Notes: generated by a model from the sequence alone, not told the origin. 64,000 bases of DNA from CAVUBL01 sp963837945 (GCA_963837945.1 CAWIQD010000006.1:62001-126000); one strand, 5' to 3'; counted from the first letter of the stretch, positions 17,888 to 25,867 are shown. Numbers and translations are program-made.

Positions 17888-18460
17888 CTACCTTGGAAAG
17901 TTGATCCGCCAGAGATCGCGGTGAATCCTCTCGCCTCTTAGAAGTCGGTCGAGGAGTTCGCCGCGGATACTGAAGAACGTCTTCCCCTCGTTGGTGCTGT
18001 GTCCTATCCTGAGCCACCGACCAGTGTTCAGACGCGTGCCGCGGCCGAACAGGCGTGTCGATTGACTTGCCTCGAAGCCACCTGCGGCAGTGAGCGCCAA
18101 GCCGTGGACGACCCCAGCCACCTCTCCCGTGACATAGGCTGCGGAGTCTTCGTTGATCGTGTTGCTGAGGCCGGCCTCGGTTCGATACAGATCGGTCAGC
18201 CCGAAGCTGAGGACATCACCAAAGCCGGAGATCGCATCTCCGCTCGTCTGGGCGAGGCCCGCTGGAATTGAGCTCAACATCCGCTCACCCGAGGAAAGGG
18301 TGAAGTCACGAGTTGGGTCGCCTCCGAGGGCGCCAGAGAGCCACAGGGTGAAGGCACTTCCCGATATCAGGCCGCCAAGCCCCTGGACGCCAGTCAGCGG
18401 ATCAAAGCCAGAAGGCTGATCGACAACCTCGATCGAGTCGCAGCCTCCATTGATCAGGCA
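17888..18460 (-). CDS. Rhs C-terminal toxin tip, cut off from its core by a TAA
   Basis: This frame is in phase with the Rhs core at 18461-19861 and separated from it only by TAA at 18463-18461. It starts with a linker (SGFDPLTGVQGLGGLISG), then a helical pre-toxin part (GFGDVLSFGLTDLYRTEAGL). The end (RLNTGRWLRIGHSTNEGKTF, then DLWRINFPR) resembles tips of polymorphic Rhs toxins. One C-to-T change (CAA to TAA) would explain the break. If translated alone, an ATG at 18280 could start it. The toxic activity is unknown. Confidence 0.6.
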   Translation of the reverse strand, partial: CLINGGCDSIEVVDQPSGFDPLTGVQGLGGLISGSAFTLWLSGALGGDPTRDFTLSSGERMLSSIPAGLAQTSGDAISGFGDVLSFGLTDLYRTEAGLSNTINEDSAAYVTGEVAGVVHGLALTAAGGFEASQSTRLFGRGTRLNTGRWLRIGHSTNEGKTFFSIRGELLDRLLRGERIHRDLWRINFPR

Positions 18461-19861
18461 TTACAGGTAATCCTGGCCGATCTGGCCGACGGTGTCCCAT
18501 GGAAACTCGCCCGTGGGGTCGGTGTACTTCAATGGATCGCCAAGAGCGTAGCTGTACCGATTCCAGGTTTGGGCGTTGAACTCCGTGCCTCCGACCGGAT
18601 CGAAGCTGAGGAACCGCCCCACCTGGGCCGAGTAGTACCGGGCATGCATGTAGTCCAGGTCGTAGGTGGTCCCGCCTGGGTCGAGGTCGTCGCGCTCCTG
18701 GCCGGTAAACTTGAGGCTCGTGGTGTCCTGGGCGGGGTCGGTGGCCTCTTCGCCGAAGGGGAAGTAGAGGTGGAGGGCGAGGGTCTTGCCGGTGGCGTCG
18801 GTGACGATCCGGGGCGAGCCCAGGTGGTCGAGGTGGAAGTGGCGGGTGACGTTGGCGCGGGGGATGGAGGCGAGGAGCGAAGCTCCGCGCCAGACGTAGT
18901 CCTTGGGGAAGTCGGGGTTGGCTTGCCAGTTGGCCTGGGCGTTGTTGCCGCCGCTCGAGCGGTACTGGCGAAGCGGCGAGCCGTCGAGGTCCCGGAGCGT
19001 CCAGGTCTCGCGCCAGTTCGAGGGGTCGGCGCCGGCCGACCAGTCGATCGTCCAGAGCCGCTCGTCGCCCGGGCCGTAGACGAAGTCGAAGTGGCTGCCG
19101 GCGGAGCTCGCCTCCTGGGTCATCATGTTGAAGGGGTCGTACGTCCAGGAGACCCCGGGGAACGAGATCAAGTTGCCCGCGTCGTCGTAGCCGCCGGAGC
19201 TCATCCGGTTGGTGGCGGCGTTGGTGGCGATGGTGCGGGTCACGTCCGCCTGGCCGTCGCGCTTCGTGGTGATGGAGGTCAGGTTTCCGAAGCGGTCGAA
19301 GGCGTAGTCCTGGCTCGCTGCGGTCGGCTGGCCCGCCGGGTCGAGGGCGGGGTCGACGCCCACCGCGAGATGCCCGCCCGAGGCGACGGAAAAGCCGCTC
19401 GCGAGAGCCACCCGGTGACCCGCCGTCAGGGTGACGTTGGCGGTCCCCCCCACGGTGTAGCTGGGGCCGGCCTGGACCGTGCCGCAGCTCTGGTAGGTCC
19501 TGGTCGTCGTGTCGGTCTTGCCCTGGACCACCAGGAGCTGGCCGCACGGGGTGCCCGGCACCTGGACCCGGGCGTCGCGGACCCGGCTCGAGAGGTCGTA
19601 GGCGTAGCGATCGGTGCCCATCTCCGTCACGTTTCCCGCTCCATCATAGGCCATGGCGCCGGTGTCGAAGTTCTCGGAAGCCCCGGTCGTCCGGAGGCGG
19701 CCCGGGCGGGCCATGCCGCGTCCTGGAGGTGCCAGGTGCTTCTTCGGCCGGCCGGCCGGCCAGGTGTTTCTTCGGACACCGAGTTCCCAGCGCGCCTGGC
19801 TGCCTTCCGCAAGGCCCGGGGCCAGACACAGCAAGGCCTGGCGGACGCCGTCGGCGTCCAC
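18461..19861 (-). CDS. Rhs/YD-repeat core protein 1, truncated at both ends
   Basis: YD-repeat sequence (YDGAGNVTEMG, YAYDLSSRV, YDDAGNLISFPGVSWTYDPF) leads to the RHS core signature: HLDHLGSPRIVTDATGKTL, YFPFGEEATD, FTGQERDDLD, DYMHARYYSAQVGRFLSFDP, YSYALGDPLKYTDPTGEFPW. The frame ends at a TAA where the toxin tip should continue. The N terminus (residues ~1-50) derives from the family C repeat and antisense of the XRE gene, so only a small part of a normal long Rhs shell remains. Stretches of >100 bp are identical to the second Rhs gene (e.g. 19081-19197 and 21731-21847). Confidence 0.75.
   Translation of the reverse strand: MDADGVRQALLCLAPGLAEGSQARWELGVRRNTWPAGRPKKHLAPPGRGMARPGRLRTTGASENFDTGAMAYDGAGNVTEMGTDRYAYDLSSRVRDARVQVPGTPCGQLLVVQGKTDTTTRTYQSCGTVQAGPSYTVGGTANVTLTAGHRVALASGFSVASGGHLAVGVDPALDPAGQPTAASQDYAFDRFGNLTSITTKRDGQADVTRTIATNAATNRMSSGGYDDAGNLISFPGVSWTYDPFNMMTQEASSAGSHFDFVYGPGDERLWTIDWSAGADPSNWRETWTLRDLDGSPLRQYRSSGGNNAQANWQANPDFPKDYVWRGASLLASIPRANVTRHFHLDHLGSPRIVTDATGKTLALHLYFPFGEEATDPAQDTTSLKFTGQERDDLDPGGTTYDLDYMHARYYSAQVGRFLSFDPVGGTEFNAQTWNRYSYALGDPLKYTDPTGEFPWDTVGQIGQDYL
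19722..19775 (+). repeat. GGTGCCAGG repeat with CCGG tract (family C, copy 2)
   Basis: CTGGAGGTGCCAGGTGCTTC, TTCGG, CCGGCCGGCCGG and a second half-copy CCAGGTGTTTCTTCGG. It marks the 5' ends of both the Rhs core (minus strand) and the XRE gene (plus strand). Confidence 0.7.
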
Positions 19862-20125
19862 GTGACCCAGCTCCGGCGCTACGAGACCGGCACCTCGCAG
19901 CCCACGCTCGATGTCTTGCAGAAGCTCGCGGTGGCCCTACGGGTGAGCGCGGATGCGCTGCTCTTCGGGGAGGATGCGCGAGGGCCCGATGAGGAGCTCC
20001 GGCTTCAGTTCGAGGCCGTCGCCCAACTCGACCCCGAGGAAAAAGCCGTCGTCCAGAGCGTCCTCGAAGGACTCCTCCTCAAACACGACGCACGACGGTG
20101 GATCAAGACCGCCGCACAGGAGTAA
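19736..20125 (+). CDS. XRE family transcriptional regulator
   Basis: The product has about 129 residues. The HTH_3 domain is ARLAAFRKARGQTQQGLADA, VGVHVTQLRRYETGTSQPTL and DVLQKLAVALRVSADALLF; the C-terminal helix DPEEKAVVQSVLEGLLLKHD probably mediates dimerisation. The only in-frame start close to the domain is GTG 19736, inside the family C repeat, with GGAGG six bases upstream supplied by the same repeat. The native first codons seem to have been replaced. It lies between the two Rhs genes, on the opposite strand. Confidence 0.75.
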   Translation: MLLRPAGRPGVSSDTEFPARLAAFRKARGQTQQGLADAVGVHVTQLRRYETGTSQPTLDVLQKLAVALRVSADALLFGEDARGPDEELRLQFEAVAQLDPEEKAVVQSVLEGLLLKHDARRWIKTAAQE

Positions 20126-20179
20126 GCTCGGCCGGCTTTCCGCGGCATACAGGGCTCAAGAGGCCAGAGCCCTCCTCTT

Positions 20180-20503
20180 TCACCACTGACGCGACAGGAC
20201 GATGAAAAAGCCCGCCAGAAAGAAGAGCATCGAGAGACCTCCGAGGATCTTGGCTGCGAGAGCCAAGCGATCTAGGGTCTGGTCACCAAGCTGCCGATGC
20301 GCGCCGCGCCGGAGAAATTGATTGACTCGCCTCCGGTTGGCGATGGAAGAGTTCAGGATGAGCGTTGGAGAGCCGAGCTCAACCCACGTCTCGCGGTGGC
20401 TATCCCTTAGCCTGCGGTAAAGAAAGCTCGTGACAACGCCACTGCTGACGACGAGGACCATGAGCGAGATCCAGATGATCAAAAGCACAGTCTCCGCATT
20501 CAT
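20180..20503 (-). CDS. Two-helix membrane protein, candidate immunity protein for Rhs 2
   Basis: The 107-residue protein starts MNAETVLLIIWISLMVLVVS (helix 1, ~5-26). A soluble middle follows (ELGSPTLILNSSIANRRRVN, RRGAHRQLGDQTLDRLA), then helix 2 (~85-105). The middle segment resembles UspB-like small membrane proteins. The ATG at 20503 overlaps the stop of the Rhs gene by 4 bp. A membrane protein directly after an Rhs tip is a classic immunity position; that role is inferred. Confidence 0.6.
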   Translation of the reverse strand: MNAETVLLIIWISLMVLVVSSGVVTSFLYRRLRDSHRETWVELGSPTLILNSSIANRRRVNQFLRRGAHRQLGDQTLDRLALAAKILGGLSMLFFLAGFFIVLSRQW

Positions 20504-23499
20504 GGGCAAGCATCCTCCCCTGGGTCGGTGAGGTGGAAGACATAGCCGAGCGTTAGAGAGCCAGAAGCTCCCCCGACCACACCTGCTCCGACAGAGGCAC
20601 TTCGATTTCCTGAGAATCCAAGGAAGCCCGACCCCCGGACTCCAACTGGGAGCCCCAACGGATTCCCTATTCCGAGGGCACCAGCCGCACGCACACCAAG
20701 TCCACCCGGGCGGCCGCCTGTCGAGTGGCTGAAGAAACTGCCACCGAAGCTTGGGCTTGAGGCGCGTACAGAAGTTCCTAGGATCCCGCCAGCACCGATA
20801 TAGAAATCCGTGGAGCCGTCAGGCCGCGCGGTAACGTTAGCGCTCAAGCCAACGCCCAAGAGTCCTGTATATGGACCGAAGGGAAGGCTGCCGGAGACCG
20901 AGATGGAGCCAATGCTGTGGACGATTCCGGAGAGTGTGTTGTAGACGACGTTCGAGGAGTCTTCGCAATTCTTGGACTTGGACCGTTGTCCTTGCGGGTT
21001 GTTGGGCTCCGCCTGAGCGACGACCGTGATGCTGTCGTTGAAGAAGGACAGGTTCCGCAGGAAGTTGCCGAAGCTGAGGAAGTTGAAGAACCCCGCGCCG
21101 TAGTTCACGTAGTCGTTGACGCCCTCCATCCAGCTGCCGCTCTCCTGGAGGCCGTAGGGGTCGGTGTAGTTGACCGGGTTGCCGAGGGTGTAAGCGTAGT
21201 GGTTCCAGCTCAAGGGCTGGCCAGGATCGCCATCGACCGGATCGAAGCTGAGGAACCTCCCCACCAGCGGCGAGTAGTACCGAGCATGCATGTAGTCCAG
21301 GTCGTAGCTCGTGCCTCCCGAGTCGAGGTCGTCTCTCTCTTGGCCGGTGAATTTGAGACTGAGGTTGTCCTGGTCGGCGTTGGTGGCCTCTTGGCCGAAG
21401 GGGAAGTAGAGGTGGAGGGCGAGGGTCTTGCCGGCGGCGTCGGTGACGATCCGGGGCGATCCCAGGTGGTCGAGGTGGTCATGGCGGAGGATGCCGGCCT
21501 GGGTGACGGAGGCGAGGAGCGAGCCGCCGCGCCAGGCGTAGTCCCGCGGGAAGTTGGGGTTGGCTGCCTGCCAGTTGGCCTTGGCGTTGTTGCCGCCGAT
21601 CGAGACGTACTGGCGTAGCGGCGAGCCGTCCAGGTCCCGGAGCGTCCAGGTCTCGCGCCAGTTCGAGGGATCGGCGCCGTCCCGCCCCGACCAGTCGATC
21701 GTCCAGAGCCGCTCGTCGCCCGGGCCGTAGACGAAGTCGAAGTGGCTGCCGGCGGAGCTCGCCTCCTGGGTCATCATGTTGAAGGGGTCGTACGTCCAGG
21801 AGACCCCGGGGAACGAGATCAAGTTGCCCGCGTCGTCGTAGCCGCCGGCGCTCAGCCGGTTGCTGTTCGAGAAGGTGCCGATGCCCTGGACCTCGTCCGC
21901 GTGGCCCTCGCGGGAGGTCGTGATCTGGGTCAGGTTTCCGAAGCGGTCGAAGGTGTAGGTCTGCCCGGCCGCGGTCGGCTGGCCCGGCGGGTCGAGGGCC
22001 GGATCGACGCCGGCCGCGAGACGCCCGCCCGAGGCGACCGAGAAGCCGCTCGCGAAGACCACCTGGTGGCCGGCCGTGAGGGTGACGTTGCCACCCGAGC
22101 CCACGGTGTAACCCGGGCCGGCCTGGACCGTGCCGCAGCTCTGGTAGCTCTTGGTCGTCGTGTCGGTCTTGCCCTGGACCACGGTGAGCTGACCGCAGCT
22201 CTCGTGCGGCACCTCGACGGCAGCCTCGCTCACCCGCGACAGGAGGTCGTAGACATAGCGGTCGGCGCCCATCTTCGTCACGTTTCCCGCCCCATCATAG
22301 GCGATGGCGCCGGAGTCGAAGTTGTCCGAGGCCCCGGTCGTCGAGAGGCTCCCCGGGCGACCGAGCCCCGAGACGTCCGCCTCCTGGACGTCGGTCACGC
22401 CGTTCGTGTGCACCACGTGCGCCCAGAGGCCGTTCGGGTGATAGGTGATCGCGGAGGCAAACTGCGGCACCGAGGTGAGGAGCCCCGCGGTGAAGCCCTG
22501 GGTCACGACGTGGGAGGACGTCGCCTCGGAGCAGTGGAGGTAGGAGCAGTCGGGGTAGGTGCGGCTCGCGACGTCGCCCAGGGGGTCGTAGGCCAGGCTG
22601 TACTCGAAGACCGGCTGGGTATGGGTGTCGGGGTCTCCGACGTGTTCCACCCGGGTCGTGACGTGCGAGATCCGGCCGCCCACCCCGCCGTAGGTGTAGG
22701 TCTCGCTCACCCGGGGCTCGATGATCACGCTCGGAGCCGGCGGGTAGGGCAAGCGGTTGAGGCGCGAGGCGGCGACCAGCTTGCCGTTGCTCGAGCCGTG
22801 GGTGTTGGCCGTGGCGTAGGTCCAGCTCTTCCAGACCCGGGAGGTGCCGGTCTCGGTGATCGCGGTGAGGCGCCCCGCCGCGTCGTAGGCGTAGGAGAGG
22901 TCCTGGCCGCCGCGCCGGATCCGCCCCGGGTTGCCCAGGGGGTCGTAGCCCGAGTAGACGACCGAGGTGCCGAGCTCGGGATGGGTCTCGGAGGTCAGGA
23001 AGCCCCGGCCGTCGTAGGTGAAGCTCCGGGTCTGGATGGGCGTTCCGAGGTCGTTCTCACGCACCTGGGTGAGCTCGTCTTGGGGGCCGTACGTGTATGA
23101 GGTCCGGGTGCCGTCGGGCTCGGTGAGGCGGGCGAGGCGGCCGAAGTGGTCGTAGACCTCGGTGGTCGTGGCGCTCGAGAGGATCGGCTCGTTCGTCGTC
23201 GGATCGATGGCCGTCGCGACCGGCACCGAGATCGAGCGCCGGCCCTTGCCCGCGTAGTCGATGGTGATCCGCCGGCCGTCGGGCAAGGTGACGGTACCCG
23301 GCCGGCCGAAGGGGTCGTAGGCGCTGAAGAAGGTCTTCGTGCCGCTCGCGCCCTGGAGGTGCCAGGTGCTTCGCTGGTCGGCGCCGGCGGCGAGCACCTG
23401 CGCCCCGAGGAGCCGCCCGCCGGCCGCCTCGGCGACCGGCTCGACGAACCCGCGGGTGTCGAAGTTGGCGAGCGCCCGCGGCACCTGCTCGAGCGGCAT
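20500..23499 (-). CDS. Rhs/YD-repeat protein 2 with distinct C-terminal tip, 5' end fused to a merA fragment
   Basis: From ~23345 down the protein is a chain of YD repeats (AYDPFGRPGTVTLPDGRRI, YDHFGRLARLTEPDGT, YDPLGNPGRI) and the RHS core (HLDHLGSPRIVTDAAGKTL to FLSFDPVDGDPG, YTLGNPVNYTDPYGL). The tip of about 200 residues is Gly/Ser-rich and of unknown activity. Residues upstream of 23377 are a merA-like fragment joined through a family C repeat. ATG 23499 lies in that fragment; the frame is open to 23832, where it is only antisense to ynfA. About 1000 residues remain, shorter than many Rhs shells, and no signal peptide is left. Confidence 0.7.
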   Translation of the reverse strand: MPLEQVPRALANFDTRGFVEPVAEAAGGRLLGAQVLAAGADQRSTWHLQGASGTKTFFSAYDPFGRPGTVTLPDGRRITIDYAGKGRRSISVPVATAIDPTTNEPILSSATTTEVYDHFGRLARLTEPDGTRTSYTYGPQDELTQVRENDLGTPIQTRSFTYDGRGFLTSETHPELGTSVVYSGYDPLGNPGRIRRGGQDLSYAYDAAGRLTAITETGTSRVWKSWTYATANTHGSSNGKLVAASRLNRLPYPPAPSVIIEPRVSETYTYGGVGGRISHVTTRVEHVGDPDTHTQPVFEYSLAYDPLGDVASRTYPDCSYLHCSEATSSHVVTQGFTAGLLTSVPQFASAITYHPNGLWAHVVHTNGVTDVQEADVSGLGRPGSLSTTGASDNFDSGAIAYDGAGNVTKMGADRYVYDLLSRVSEAAVEVPHESCGQLTVVQGKTDTTTKSYQSCGTVQAGPGYTVGSGGNVTLTAGHQVVFASGFSVASGGRLAAGVDPALDPPGQPTAAGQTYTFDRFGNLTQITTSREGHADEVQGIGTFSNSNRLSAGGYDDAGNLISFPGVSWTYDPFNMMTQEASSAGSHFDFVYGPGDERLWTIDWSGRDGADPSNWRETWTLRDLDGSPLRQYVSIGGNNAKANWQAANPNFPRDYAWRGGSLLASVTQAGILRHDHLDHLGSPRIVTDAAGKTLALHLYFPFGQEATNADQDNLSLKFTGQERDDLDSGGTSYDLDYMHARYYSPLVGRFLSFDPVDGDPGQPLSWNHYAYTLGNPVNYTDPYGLQESGSWMEGVNDYVNYGAGFFNFLSFGNFLRNLSFFNDSITVVAQAEPNNPQGQRSKSKNCEDSSNVVYNTLSGIVHSIGSISVSGSLPFGPYTGLLGVGLSANVTARPDGSTDFYIGAGGILGTSVRASSPSFGGSFFSHSTGGRPGGLGVRAAGALGIGNPLGLPVGVRGSGFLGFSGNRSASVGAGVVGGASGSLTLGYVFHLTDPGEDACP
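23345..23380 (+). repeat. GGTGCCAGG repeat (family C, copy 3)
   Basis: GCGCCCTGGAGGTGCCAGGTGCTTCG lies exactly at the junction of the Rhs reading frame and the merA-like fragment. On the Rhs strand it is translated as STWHLQGA. Confidence 0.65.
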
Positions 23500-23544
23500 G
23501 AGCCGGCTCTCGACGGCGATCCCACGCTCGCGCGCCTGGCCCGT
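23377..23544 (-). pseudogene. Mercuric-reductase-like fragment fused to Rhs 2
   Basis: About 56 codons read RERGIAVESRLMPLEQVPRA and FDTRGFVEPVAEAAGGRLLG, nearly the same as residues ~183-233 of the reductase C-terminal half at 26706-27457. It corresponds to part of the dimerisation domain of MerA-like disulfide reductases and has no function by itself. Confidence 0.75.
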
Positions 23545-23573
23545 TTCTCGCGCCTCATGTTCCTCCCTTCGAT

Positions 23574-23919
23574 TCAGCCGCCGCCGCGCGGCCAGTACAT
23601 GATCACGGCCACCCCCAGCACGCACAGCGCCGCGCCGACGAGGTCCGCGCGGTCGGGGGCACGGCCGTCGATCCACCATCCCCAGAGCAGGGATAGCACG
23701 ACGAACACGCCCCCGTAGGCTGCATAGACGCGACCGAAGTGGGCCGGCTGGAGGGTCGGCACCACCCCGTAGAGGAAGAGGAGCAGCCCGCCAGCGGCCC
23801 CGAGTACCACCGCCCGGCCCTCGCGTAGCCACAGCCAGACCAGGTACCCACCGCCGATCTCCATCAGCCCCGCCAGGACGAAGAGGAGGATCGAGCGGCC
23901 CACCCCCGAGGTGCTCACG
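23574..23919 (-). CDS. YnfA/UPF0060 family small membrane protein
   Basis: The product has 114 residues and four transmembrane helices. Signatures are LMEIGGGYLVWLWLREGR (~18-35), FGRVYAAYGGVFVVLSLLWG (~63-82) and the end GAALCVLGVAVIMYWPR. YnfA-type proteins are SMR-like efflux candidates often linked to ArsR regulators. GTG 23919 overlaps the arsR stop (GTGA), so it is the second gene of an arsR-ynfA unit. Confidence 0.85.
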
Positions 23920-24292
23920 GGCGCGGGCCCCACTCGTGCCGTTCCCCTGCGCCGCCCCGGAGCACCGCCGTCAGCGCGTCCAGCAGCGGCTGGTTGACGC
24001 GGCAGTACAGGAAGCGGCCTTCCCGCGACCTCTCGATCACGCCTGCGTCCTGGAGCTCCTTTAGATGGTGTGAAAGCGTAGAGGGCGCGATGTACACCAG
24101 CGTCGCCAGCTCGCCGACGTTGCAGCTCGCGGGATCGAGGGCGCACTCGTCCGTGCGCTCGTCGCTGCAACAGGCCACGGCGCGCCCCAGCAGAGCGCCG
24201 ACGATCGTCAGCCGGTGCGGATGACCGAGCGCCCGGAACGCCCGGCTGAGCGCCTCGAGGGAGAGCTCGTGGCCGTTCGACCGGCCGTTCAT
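23915..24292 (-). CDS. ArsR family metalloregulator 1
   Basis: The 125-residue winged helix has AFRALGHPHRLTIVGALLGR, IAPSTLSHHLKELQDAGVIE and wing SREGRFLYCRVNQPL. Between helices 2 and 3 it carries Cys-rich ACCSDERTDECALDPASC, a plausible metal or metalloid binding site. Apo-repressors of this family release DNA on metal binding. It is coupled to ynfA downstream, and its ATG overlaps the stop of a 47-codon frame upstream. Confidence 0.88.
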   Translation of the reverse strand: MNGRSNGHELSLEALSRAFRALGHPHRLTIVGALLGRAVACCSDERTDECALDPASCNVGELATLVYIAPSTLSHHLKELQDAGVIERSREGRFLYCRVNQPLLDALTAVLRGGAGERHEWGPRP

Positions 24293-24432
24293 GGGCCCGC
24301 CCGCCTGGCCCGCAGATCCAGGTCCGCCGGGTCGCCGCGAGCCCCGCCGGATGGCTCAGGCTCCGGCCTCGCGTTCATCACGGACAGGAGCATCAGGATC
24401 AGGAGGACTCGTACAGGGGTTGGCACAGTCAT
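24289..24432 (-). CDS. Possible 47-residue peptide overlapping arsR
   Basis: ATG 24432 opens a 47-codon frame whose TGA overlaps the arsR ATG (ATGA), the coupling used throughout this genome. The product has a hydrophobic N-terminal helix (VPTPVRVLLILMLLSVMNA) followed by a Pro/Gly/Asp-rich tail, like a small secreted or membrane-anchored peptide. There is no homology evidence; it is supported by coupling and composition only. Confidence 0.45.
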   Translation of the reverse strand: MTVPTPVRVLLILMLLSVMNARPEPEPSGGARGDPADLDLRARRAGP

Positions 24433-24565
24433 GCTCTCGCCGCGTTGGACAGGTTCGATTCGACGATTCTACCTCCTCCGAACTTGTAGTACCGAGCCCC
24501 GTGCCCGGGAGCCGCCCGACGTTCGCGGTAGGGATCGCTCCAGGCACGGGGCTCGAGACGGCGGC

Positions 24566-25135
24566 TCAGAAGTAGTAGTTGAACCCGAGCGTGAAGTTGT
24601 TGTTCTCGACGCTCTGCTCCATCGGGCCTGGAGCGATGTCCGCCTGTGAATAGAGCCATTCCCCGGTGATGCTCCAGCTCGAGAACTTGTGCTCGATCCC
24701 GAGCCCACCGTGGAAGCCGGCATCGCTGCCGTCAGCATCTCCCAGACCGCTCAGGCCTCCGTACCCGAGCTTGGTGTAGTAAAGCGTTCGGTTCGCTGCA
24801 TACCCGTACTTGGTGTCGAGCCCGTACGCCTGGCTGCCCACGTCGGCAGTGCCCGTGCCCGGGCTCAGGTCGACCTCAGTCTCGCCGTTGTAATCGTAGT
24901 AGGCGTCGAGCCCGAAGAGCCACCCTGAAGGTGCTTGCCAGTTGACGCCGAGCTCGTAGCCCAGGGTCCACGACGTCCCGCTGTCGAAGTCGTCTCCGCT
25001 GACGCTGGTTCCACCGCCCTTGAAGCCGTTGTACCAGCCATCGAAGGTCTCCTGGGCGCCGGCGCTCGTCGCCGTGGCGAGCACGAGCAGGGCCAGGATC
25101 GCCAGCACGTTCTGAAGGGTTTGCTTTCTAGACAT
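24566..25135 (-). CDS. Outer-membrane beta-barrel protein (OmpW/OmpA-like)
   Basis: The product has 189 residues. A signal peptide (RKQTLQNVLAILALLVLATA then TSAGAQ) is followed by alternating aromatic/polar strands (TSWTLGYELGVNWQ, GWLFGLDAYYDYNGE, LYYTKLGYGG, EWLYSQADIA). It ends NFTLGFNYYF, with the C-terminal Phe of BamA substrates. GGAGA lies nine bases before ATG 25135. An 18-bp palindrome lies ~55 bp upstream. The cargo or role is unknown; the neighbouring ArsR genes suggest metal stress. Confidence 0.75.
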   Translation of the reverse strand: MSRKQTLQNVLAILALLVLATATSAGAQETFDGWYNGFKGGGTSVSGDDFDSGTSWTLGYELGVNWQAPSGWLFGLDAYYDYNGETEVDLSPGTGTADVGSQAYGLDTKYGYAANRTLYYTKLGYGGLSGLGDADGSDAGFHGGLGIEHKFSSWSITGEWLYSQADIAPGPMEQSVENNNFTLGFNYYF

Positions 25136-25188
25136 GAGATGGTTCTCCTTTCTTGGTTCACATCCGCGGAGCAACGCCCGCAGACGTC

Positions 25189-25206
25189 ATTGCACTATGG
25201 TGCAAT
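25189..25206. promoter_or_regulatory. Perfect 18-bp palindrome upstream of the barrel protein
   Basis: ATTGCAC-TATG-GTGCAAT is a perfect 7-bp inverted repeat in an AT-rich patch (25189-25250) of otherwise GC-rich DNA. It is placed as an operator for the barrel gene; one of the two nearby ArsR proteins could bind it. Confidence 0.55.
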
Positions 25207-25276
25207 TCTGCAAGTATCTTACAAAAGACCGTCTATAGATCGCCGAGGCGCCCTGCTTGCGGGCGGGTCTACGGGG

Positions 25277-25756
25277 TCAACGGCGGTCCATGAGGGCGCC
25301 GAAGGTGGCGCCGTAGACCAGGTGCAGGGCGAGAGTGGCCACCGCGATCTTCGGCGTCTGGCCGACCCCGAACAGGCCCCAGCCGAGCCAGGGCAGCACC
25401 GCGACCCCCATGAGAAGCCAGAGCGCGGCGCCGAGGCCGAGGCCCTTCCAGACGGTGACCGGCCGCGTCGTGACGGCCAGAAGCGCGGCCCAGAAGCCTC
25501 CGTAGGCCAGGTGGAGCGCGGCGGCGAGACCCATGAGGGCGGGCTTGGCCAGGCCCGGGCCGAGGAGCTTGCCTACGATCGCCGCGGGGATCGGCTTCGG
25601 GATGGGACTCATCCCCGTGAGCATGCCGGCGATCATGACGGCCGACATGACCACGGTGGCCACGACTCCCCAGCCGAAGCCGACCTGGGCGCGTCCGCGG
25701 GTCTTCGTGGTTTCTGTGGCCGTAGGAGTCGTTCGGACGTTTTCGCTTCGTTCCAT
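25277..25756 (-). CDS. Four-helix membrane protein, unknown
   Basis: The product has 159 residues. A polar N terminus is followed by helices at ~26-46 (GWGVVATVVMSAVMIAGMLT), ~75-95, ~100-125 and ~130-155, ending YGATFGALMDRR. It resembles small predicted membrane proteins of the DUF6789/YagU type, but the assignment is weak. ATG 25756 is chosen because GGAAAGGAA lies seven bases upstream. It is ~110 bp downstream of arsR 2 on the same strand and probably co-transcribed. Confidence 0.6.
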   Translation of the reverse strand: MERSENVRTTPTATETTKTRGRAQVGFGWGVVATVVMSAVMIAGMLTGMSPIPKPIPAAIVGKLLGPGLAKPALMGLAAALHLAYGGFWAALLAVTTRPVTVWKGLGLGAALWLLMGVAVLPWLGWGLFGVGQTPKIAVATLALHLVYGATFGALMDRR

Positions 25757-25867
25757 CGTGGGGTTCCTTTCCATCGTCGTCGTCGTTGCCAAGATTTCGC
25801 CCGGTGGGCTTCCTGAATGGCCGGCCGGACGGCGAGCCATCGACCATCGCCCATCGGCGGCAGCCGG

